From an uncultured Victivallales bacterium (lineage in GTDB: Bacteria; Verrucomicrobiota; Lentisphaeria; Victivallales; UBA1829), in NCBI GenBank assembly GCA_944390795.1, contig CALXRI010000012.1:1-64000 (forward strand): a DNA stretch of 64,000 nt, written 5' to 3'. Position 1 is the first letter of the stretch. The number at the start of each line of letters is the position of its first letter. Positions 58,447 through 64,000 of the stretch are shown in pieces. The notes beneath the pieces were generated by a model, which saw only the letters and a list, made by a program, of their open reading frames with translations, searched no databases and was not told where the DNA came from. Made by a program: the position numbers and the translations under genes.

Positions 58447-58489
58447 CATTTCAAGGGAAAAACGGGAAAGAGAGGCGGTTGTTCCGTTT

Positions 58490-59026
58490 TCAAACGTCTG
58501 CCGCCCGGAAGGAAAATTCACAGCCGCAAAAATTCTGCCGGTAGAATCCATAGTGCTTCGAAAGTTCAATCGAACGCTTGAATCCGTCCTTCTTCTTGAA
58601 ATCCCATGATTCGAATCCGGCAAAAGCGCCGCCGACTTCAAAAATCAGACGGGAATTCTTATGCGGGCTGACAGTCAGGGTCGTGGCAAAATTCATTCCG
58701 AGAGCCTCCGCCTTCGCCGCCGCCCGGCCGAGAGAGAAGGAGAAACAAGAGCGGCAGCGGCGGCCGCCTTCCGGCTGGACGGCATAATCCGTCTCCATGG
58801 AAACCGTGCGAAGCCATGCGGCATGATCGTATTCGTCGACCAGAAGTTCCAGGTGGTGGATTTCCGCAAGGCGGCGCACATGAAACAGCCGTTTTTCAAA
58901 TTCCTCTTCCGTATGGATATTGGAATTCGAGAAAAAAAGAACAATTTCCCGTTCCGATTCCAGCAGACGTTCCACACAGGCGGAAGCGCATGGGGCGCAG
59001 CAGACATGAAGCAGCAGTTTTTTCAT
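58490..59026 (-). CDS. queH: Epoxyqueuosine reductase QueH
   Basis: A 178-residue QueH enzyme (formerly DUF208) that reduces epoxyqueuosine to queuosine in tRNA. The CCAPCASAC cluster at residues 9-17 and the CRSCFSF and NFCGCEFS cysteines near the end bind the iron-sulfur cluster and metal. The length is standard. It follows the WbuC-like gene by 18 bases on the same strand. Confidence 0.93.
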   Translation of the reverse strand: MKKLLLHVCCAPCASACVERLLESEREIVLFFSNSNIHTEEEFEKRLFHVRRLAEIHHLELLVDEYDHAAWLRTVSMETDYAVQPEGGRRCRSCFSFSLGRAAAKAEALGMNFATTLTVSPHKNSRLIFEVGGAFAGFESWDFKKKDGFKRSIELSKHYGFYRQNFCGCEFSFRAADV

Positions 59027-59044
59027 GGAAACGGCCTGCCGAAT

Positions 59045-59461
59045 TTACGCGGGGAGAACTCCGTCGAAAGGAGCGGAATCCGCCGGAGAAATCGGAACAT
59101 AGGGACCTTTCTTCACCTCGAAAGCGACAGTCCCCGATTCGCGGGCGACAAAATGATGCCAGACGCCTTCCGGAATTTCAAGCAGGGGAATGTCGCCTCC
59201 GGGCGTCATGCGGTATGTTCCTGTAACGGTCCCGGCATCATCATAGGTGTAGACGTCAATCGCACCCTTCAGAATGAAAAGGAGTTCCCATTTGTCCTTG
59301 TGCCGGTGCGGATGAATCACACTATCCGGCTCCGCGGCGACACACAGGCGGTGAATGCCTTCCTCCAGAGATTCATGCAGATTGAAATGCGAACGGCGGC
59401 GCGGCGACTCCTTGGCAAGAATCGTCAGCTCCTCCATTTTCCGGGAATCTACAATCTTCAT
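59045..59461 (-). CDS. WbuC-family cupin metalloprotein
   Basis: A 138-residue single cupin. HPHRHKDKWELLFILKG carries the metal-binding histidines and glutamate, and HHFVARESGTVAFEVKKGPY is the second cupin motif. It resembles WbuC, found in E. coli O-antigen loci with unknown activity. Promoter TTGACA (59520-59525), 17 bases, TATCTT (59497-59502) on the minus strand. Cotranscribed with queH. Confidence 0.85.
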   Translation of the reverse strand: MKIVDSRKMEELTILAKESPRRRSHFNLHESLEEGIHRLCVAAEPDSVIHPHRHKDKWELLFILKGAIDVYTYDDAGTVTGTYRMTPGGDIPLLEIPEGVWHHFVARESGTVAFEVKKGPYVPISPADSAPFDGVLPA

Positions 59462-59496
59462 CGCTGCATTTCCTTTCCTTCAATTTCGTAAACGAC

Positions 59497-59525
59497 AAGA
59501 TACACCCGTCCGGAGAATTTGTCAA
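59497..59525 (-). promoter_or_regulatory. Promoter of the WbuC-queH operon
   Basis: TTGACA and TATCTT on the minus strand with a 17-base spacer, a strong match. Confidence 0.65.
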
Positions 59526-59613
59526 GAAAAATTTCCTTCTGCTCCGGATGCGCTATCTTTTTCCGGAAAATTTACGGAAAATGGCGGAAACGGGCGGTTT
59601 TTCCTGTGGAAAA

Positions 59614-59642
59614 TTGGATTTTTCAGGAAAAGATGCTATATT
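59614..59642 (+). promoter_or_regulatory. Promoter of the copper ATPase gene
   Basis: TTGGAT at 59614-59619 and TATATT at 59637-59642, spacer 17 bases. I see no clear CueR-type dyad between them. Confidence 0.55.
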
Positions 59643-59691
59643 TCACGGCTTTACAAAAATGCAAAAGGCGGGGAAGGATTCGTGTGATGAT

Positions 59692-61878
59692 ATGAAGAAG
59701 ATGAATTTTCTGATTTTCGGCATGCACTGCGCCTCCTGCGCGGCATCCGTGGAACGCGCGGTAAGGAAAATGGACGGCGTTACAAAGGTTTATGTCAATC
59801 TTGCGACAAAAATCATGACGCTCACCGCAGAGGAATCCGTCACACCCGCAGGAATCATCGAGTGCGTGAAGGACAACGGCTTCAATGCGCAGCTGATTGA
59901 AGACCGCCGGCAGACACAGGAGGACGAGGAGGCGGGCGGACGCTATTTTCTGCGTTTCCTCGCGGCGCTGATTTTTTCCATGCTGCTGTTCTATGCCGCC
60001 ATGAGCGGCATGCTCCGGCTGCCCTATCCGCCGATTCCGCCGCTCGCAAACGCCTTCATTCAGATCGCGCTTCTGATTCCCGTTCTTCTGGCGGGTTACA
60101 CCTTTTATCTCTACGGCTTCAAAACCCTTGCAAAACTGTCGCCCAACATGGATTCCCTGATTGCGCTGGGCACAACTTCGGCGATTCTGTACAGCATCTA
60201 CCTGATGATAAAAGGCGACTGTGAAAATCTCTACTTCGACACGGCCGGCATGATTGTCGCACTGATTATGCTGGGCAAGTTCCTGGAGGCGCGCTCGCGC
60301 GGGAAGGCCTCCGGCGCAATCGCCGAGCTGATGAAGCTATCTCCGGAAACCGCATGTCTGATGGTGGATGACCGCGAAGCGCTGATTCCCGTTTCCGAAC
60401 TCAAACCCGGCGACAGGGTCCGCGTCAGGCCGGGGGAACGCGTTCCCGCCGACGGCGTCATCGAGGAAGGTTCCGGCACGATTGACGAATCCATGCTGAC
60501 CGGCGAAAGCATGCCCGTGGAAAAGATCTCCGGCTCAAGCGTAACCGGCGGCTCGATGAACAAAAACGGCTCCTTCATCTTCCGCGTCACCCACACGGGG
60601 GAGGACACCGTCATATCCAAAATCATCGCGATGGTGCAGGACGCCCAGAGTTCCCGCCCGCCGATCGCGCGCCTGGCCGACACCATCTCCGGATTCTTCG
60701 TCTGGGGTGTCATCCTCATTGCGGCGGGGACATTTTCCATCTGGTATTTCGCCGTCGGAGAAACCTTCGCCCACGCGCTGAGCTTTGCGCTCGCCGTCCT
60801 GGTCATCGCCTGCCCCTGCGCGCTCGGGCTGGCGACGCCGATTGCGCTGATTGTCGGAATCGGACGCGGTGCGAAACTGGGCATTCTCATCAAAAGCGGG
60901 AAAGCGCTGGAAAGCGCGGGAAAGACCACAACCGTCGTGCTGGACAAGACGGGAACCATCACGGAAGGCAGACCGGATCTCTCCGGCATCCAGCTGGTCC
61001 CGAACGGACGCTTCACGGAAAGCCAGCTGCTCGCCATGGCGGCCGCGGCGGAAAAGGGTTCCGAACATCCGCTGGCCGATGCGGTTGTCCGCGCCGCGCA
61101 GGAACGGAAACTGACGCTGCCTGAAATCACCGACTTCAAGGCGCTTCCCGGACACGGCGTATTCTGCCGGATCGGCGGACGGGAATTCATTCTCGGCAAT
61201 CTCTCCTTCATGCAGACGCATAAAATCGGCGTCGGCATGGTGGATACGACCGGAAGCGATTCCATCATTTTCGCCGCGTATGACAGGAATCTGATCGGCG
61301 TGATCCGCATCGCGGACAGCATCAAACCTTCCACGGCGAAGGCGACCGGGGCGCTGCACCGCCTCGGCCTCAAGGTCGTGATGCTGACCGGCGACCACAA
61401 GGAGGTTGCCGCATCCATCGCGCGGACGCTCGGAATCGACGAGTATTACGCGGAACTCCTGCCCGACGCAAAAGCGGAAATCATCCGGAATCTGCAGCAG
61501 AAAGGAGAGCGTGTCGCAATGGTCGGCGACGGCATCAACGACGCCCCCGCGCTGGCACAGGCGGATACCGGAATCGCCATCGGCTCCGGCACCGACATCG
61601 CAATGGAATCCGCCGACATCATTCTCATGCAGAGCGACCTTGCGGAAGTGCCTGCGGCAATCGCCCTGAGCCGTGCCACAATGCGCATCATCCGGGAAAA
61701 TCTCTTCTGGGCGTTCATCTACAACGTGGTCTGCATTCCGCTGGCCGCGGGCGTGTTCGTCTCCTTCCTCGGCTGGACGCTGAATCCGATTTTCGGCGCG
61801 CTCGCAATGGCCTGCAGTTCCGTCTCCGTTGTGCTGAACGCACTGCGTCTGCGCTCCTTCCGTCCCGACGGCATTTAA
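59692..61878 (+). CDS. copA: Copper-translocating P-type ATPase
   Basis: A 728-residue P1B-type ATPase that exports Cu(I). One N-terminal metal-binding domain has MHCASC (C13, C16). The actuator TGES is at 270-273, the transmembrane metal site CPC at 374-376, and the phosphorylated aspartate D418 in DKTGT. SEHPLAD is the HP motif, and the last helix ends MACSSVSVVLNALRLRSF, typical of copper-type members. Start: the ATG at 59692, preceded by GGAAGGAT at about 12 bases, is best by homology. It is monocistronic. Confidence 0.92.
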   Translation: MKKMNFLIFGMHCASCAASVERAVRKMDGVTKVYVNLATKIMTLTAEESVTPAGIIECVKDNGFNAQLIEDRRQTQEDEEAGGRYFLRFLAALIFSMLLFYAAMSGMLRLPYPPIPPLANAFIQIALLIPVLLAGYTFYLYGFKTLAKLSPNMDSLIALGTTSAILYSIYLMIKGDCENLYFDTAGMIVALIMLGKFLEARSRGKASGAIAELMKLSPETACLMVDDREALIPVSELKPGDRVRVRPGERVPADGVIEEGSGTIDESMLTGESMPVEKISGSSVTGGSMNKNGSFIFRVTHTGEDTVISKIIAMVQDAQSSRPPIARLADTISGFFVWGVILIAAGTFSIWYFAVGETFAHALSFALAVLVIACPCALGLATPIALIVGIGRGAKLGILIKSGKALESAGKTTTVVLDKTGTITEGRPDLSGIQLVPNGRFTESQLLAMAAAAEKGSEHPLADAVVRAAQERKLTLPEITDFKALPGHGVFCRIGGREFILGNLSFMQTHKIGVGMVDTTGSDSIIFAAYDRNLIGVIRIADSIKPSTAKATGALHRLGLKVVMLTGDHKEVAASIARTLGIDEYYAELLPDAKAEIIRNLQQKGERVAMVGDGINDAPALAQADTGIAIGSGTDIAMESADIILMQSDLAEVPAAIALSRATMRIIRENLFWAFIYNVVCIPLAAGVFVSFLGWTLNPIFGALAMACSSVSVVLNALRLRSFRPDGI

Positions 61879-61892
61879 ATTGTGCGGAATGC

Positions 61893-61920
61893 TTGCATTG
61901 CGGCAAGTTTATGGTATTTT
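61893..61920 (+). promoter_or_regulatory. Promoter of the DegT aminotransferase gene
   Basis: TTGCAT at 61893-61898 and TATTTT at 61915-61920, spacer 16 bases. Confidence 0.5.
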
Positions 61921-61975
61921 ACAGCAGGATGCTTTTTAACGTTCAATCAATACAGCAAAGAAATGCGAGTGAAAC

Positions 61976-63097
61976 ATGATTCCGTTCATCGATCTCAAGA
62001 AACAGTATTCCCGGATTGAAAAAGACGTCGACCAGGCGATCAAGAAAGTTCTGCTGCACGGCCAGTACATCCTCGGCCCGGAGGTTGCGGAACTGGAACG
62101 GAAACTTGCGGATTTCGCCGGAACGAAATACTGCCTCGGATGCTCCAGCGGAACCGACGCCCTGCTCATGGCGATGATGGCCATGGACTTCAAAAAAGGC
62201 GATGCCGTTTTCACTACGCCGTTCACCTTCTTCGCAACCGTGGAAATGATCGCGCTGACCGGCGCGACTCCCGTTTTCGCCGACATTGACCCGAAAACCT
62301 ACAACATCGATGCGGAAAAGCTGCGCGCGGCGATTCTGAAGGTCAAGGCGGAAGGAAAACTCACGCCGAAGGCGATTGTCACCGTTGACATCTTCGGACA
62401 GCCGGCCGATTACGACGCCGTCCGGAAAGTCGCGGACGAGTTCTCCCTCCCCGTTATCGAGGACGGCGCCCAGGCAATGGGCGCGCTCTACAGGGGACGC
62501 CGCGTTCCTTCTCTCGGAAAAATCGGCTGCACGAGCTTTTTCCCTGCGAAACCGCTCGGATGCTACGGCGACGGCGGCGCGGTGTTCACCGACGACAAAG
62601 ATCTCTATGACGCAATGTATTCGATCCTCGTCCACGGGCGCGGCGGCGACAAATACGACAACGTCAGGCTCGGATTGAACGCGCGCCTTGACACCGTCCA
62701 GGCGGCGGTTCTCCTTGAAAAGCTGAAAATCTATCCGGAAGAGATTGAACTCCGCCAGAAGGTCGTGGCAAAATACCGCAAGGCGCTCGACGGACTTGTT
62801 ACGCTTCCTCATGTGCCGGAGGGAAATGTCTCCGTCTGGGCGCAGTTCTGCGTGCTTTCCCCGGAATTTGCGGCAATTCAGGACGCGCTGAAGAAAAACG
62901 ACATTCCGACCGCGCGCTATTACCCGATCCCGATGCATCTGCTGAAGGCGATGGAATATCTCGGCTACCGGAAGGGCGACATGCCGGAGGCGGAAAAGGT
63001 TGCGGGAACGGTTTTCGCCCTGCCGATGCATGCGTATCTGGACGACGCGACAATCGAAAAGATCGGTTCGGTCATCCGGAACGCCCTCGGGAAATAA
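61976..63097 (+). CDS. DegT/DnrJ/EryC1/StrS aminotransferase, WbpE-like
   Basis: A 373-residue PLP-dependent sugar aminotransferase. The PLP lysine is K192 in FFPAKPLGCYGDGG, with IEDGAQAMGA holding the cofactor aspartate; CSSGTDALLMAMM is the phosphate-binding region. The WbpE-type MIPFIDLKKQYSRI start and the overall length suggest a role in making a UDP-amino sugar for O-antigen or a related glycan. It lies between copA and nadE without obvious partners. Confidence 0.9.
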   Translation: MIPFIDLKKQYSRIEKDVDQAIKKVLLHGQYILGPEVAELERKLADFAGTKYCLGCSSGTDALLMAMMAMDFKKGDAVFTTPFTFFATVEMIALTGATPVFADIDPKTYNIDAEKLRAAILKVKAEGKLTPKAIVTVDIFGQPADYDAVRKVADEFSLPVIEDGAQAMGALYRGRRVPSLGKIGCTSFFPAKPLGCYGDGGAVFTDDKDLYDAMYSILVHGRGGDKYDNVRLGLNARLDTVQAAVLLEKLKIYPEEIELRQKVVAKYRKALDGLVTLPHVPEGNVSVWAQFCVLSPEFAAIQDALKKNDIPTARYYPIPMHLLKAMEYLGYRKGDMPEAEKVAGTVFALPMHAYLDDATIEKIGSVIRNALGK

Positions 63098-63203
63098 AAA
63101 ACAAGCTGATTCCATCCGGAACAATGCCCGTGCATTCTTCCGGTGACTCAAGGACGCCGGTCGCGCAAAGCGCGGAACCAGGCACGAAAGGAGACGCCGT
63201 TTC

Positions 63204-64000
63204 ATGTTCGGTTTTTACAGAGTCGCATCCTGTTCGCCCATGGTGAAGGTGGCGGACACCGCGTTCAATGCAAAACACATTCTTGCGCTCGCGGACAAGG
63301 CGGGTGCGCACTCCGCAAGCATTGCCCTGTTTCCGGAACTTGCCGTGAGCGCCTACTCCTGCGGCGATCTGTTTCATAACGAGACGCTTCTGAACGCGGC
63401 GGAAGACGCCGTCGCGGAGATCGCACGGGAAACCGCCGGGCTTCCCGTGATCCTCGTCCTTGGCGCACCGGTCCGTTTCAACGGAAGACTCTTCAACGCC
63501 GCGCTTGTCATCCGGAACGGAAGCATCCGCGGCATCGTGCCGAAGACCAATCTCCCGAATTACCGCGAATTTTATGAAAAGCGCCATTTTTCCTCCGGAG
63601 GGGGAATCGCGCAGGCGGCCGTCGATTTCGCCGGACAGACGGAGATCCCCTTCGGAACCGATCTGCTGTTCCGCGCGGGAAAAGAGCTTGCGTTCGGCAT
63701 CGAGATCTGCGAGGACATGTGGAGCACGATCCCCCCGAGCTCGCATCTTGCGCTTGACGGTGCGCTTCTGATTCTGAATCCCTCGGCAAGCGACGAGCTG
63801 GTCGGCAAGGCGGACTACCGGCGGGAACTGGTCCGCAACCAGAGCGCGCGCTGCGTGGCGGCCTATGCGTATGCTTCCTCCGGCGTCGGGGAATCGACGA
63901 TGGACACGGTCTGCGGGGGTCACTGCATTGCGGCGGAAAACGGCTCGGTGCTTCTGGATTCGCCGCGCTTTCTGCGGGAAGACGCGATTTACTTTACGGA
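63204..64000 (+). CDS. nadE: Glutamine-dependent NAD+ synthetase, nitrilase-domain part (truncated by the window)
   Basis: An open frame of 265 codons running off the end, the N-terminal nitrilase (glutaminase) domain of the long glutamine-dependent NAD synthetase. The catalytic triad is visible: E45 in LFPELAVSAYSCGDLF, K114 in VPKTNLPNYREFYEKRHF and C169 in GIEICEDMW, followed by IPPSSHLAL. The rest (the C-terminal synthetase domain) is beyond position 64000. The ATG at 63204 follows AAGGAG at about 9 bases. The protein supplies NAD by amidating nicotinic acid adenine dinucleotide. Confidence 0.93.
   Translation, partial: MFGFYRVASCSPMVKVADTAFNAKHILALADKAGAHSASIALFPELAVSAYSCGDLFHNETLLNAAEDAVAEIARETAGLPVILVLGAPVRFNGRLFNAALVIRNGSIRGIVPKTNLPNYREFYEKRHFSSGGGIAQAAVDFAGQTEIPFGTDLLFRAGKELAFGIEICEDMWSTIPPSSHLALDGALLILNPSASDELVGKADYRRELVRNQSARCVAAYAYASSGVGESTMDTVCGGHCIAAENGSVLLDSPRFLREDAIYFT

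Overview
The window looks like chromosomal DNA of a host-associated or carbohydrate-degrading bacterium of the Lentisphaerota (Victivallis-like), or a close relative in the PVC group. This is inference from gene content: a prepilin-like DUF1559-type protein whose methylation motif is SEFTLIELL rather than GFTLIELL, many sugar-catabolic operons each facing a divergent AraC regulator, DUF4838, sialate O-acetylesterase, GH42 and GH2 enzymes, a DUF6655-like lipoprotein, and lipopolysaccharide-core genes. The DNA is GC-rich, so many genes have long antisense open frames that I treat as shadows. I see no tRNA, rRNA, CRISPR array, insertion sequence or prophage.

Layout. 1-9.1 kb: three catabolic modules with five regulators or targets: AraC, xylulokinase plus xylose-isomerase-like enzyme facing AraC, a small CDCPACAA protein, ThuA plus a Gfo/Idh/MocA oxidoreductase facing AraC, and another AraC. 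9.3-11.4 kb: exported histidine phosphatase and a BASS-family transporter. 11.4-16.2 kb: topoisomerase I with three unusual C-terminal repeats, then a family-B DNA polymerase. 16.5-18.7 kb: exported sialate O-acetylesterase. 19.1-22.7 kb: LPS-core block of WaaG, WaaP and two further LPS-kinase-like proteins. 22.8-27.7 kb: an exported, truncated alcohol-dehydrogenase-like zinc domain, a cytosolic TIM-barrel hydrolase-like protein, a Nif11-like peptide coupled to a J-domain protein, and a META lipoprotein. 27.8-34.6 kb: GH42, DUF4838/CBM9-like protein and prepilin-like protein, facing AraC. 34.6-34.8 kb: a compact structured RNA with its own promoter and terminator. 34.9-39.8 kb: lipoprotein, TIM-barrel-like hypothetical, exported DSP phosphatase, SGNH hydrolase and two membrane proteins.

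39.9-47.5 kb is a mostly housekeeping plus-strand run: mnmG, an OppC-like permease, a 0.69-kb gap, 5-formyl-THF cyclo-ligase, RNase Y, an HD protein and an OppF-like ATPase. 47.4-51.6 kb: esterase plus HIT protein, and a GH2 enzyme facing AraC. 51.6-58.4 kb: a WecA/nucleotide-binding fusion, an SLC13/ArsB/NhaD-like transporter behind a PtsN-CBS protein, and a membrane glycosyltransferase behind an overlooked 58-codon coupled ORF. 58.5-64 kb: QueH and WbuC-like cupin, a CopA-type ATPase, a DegT/WbpE-type aminotransferase, and the 5' part of NAD synthetase running off the end.

How the parts fit. The sugar modules give xylose use (isomerase then kinase), galactoside or glucuronide hydrolysis (GH42, GH2), deacetylation of sialylated glycans and oxidation of sugar derivatives, mostly behind locally encoded AraC regulators, as expected for an organism foraging on mucin or plant glycans. 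The envelope genes (waaG, waaP, kinases, WecA fusion, GT2, DegT aminotransferase) indicate a Gram-negative outer membrane with a phosphorylated LPS core. The most novel-looking items are the exported alcohol-dehydrogenase-derived zinc domain, the standalone structured RNA, the Nif11/J-protein pair, the topoisomerase repeats and the coupled small ORF ahead of the glycosyltransferase.
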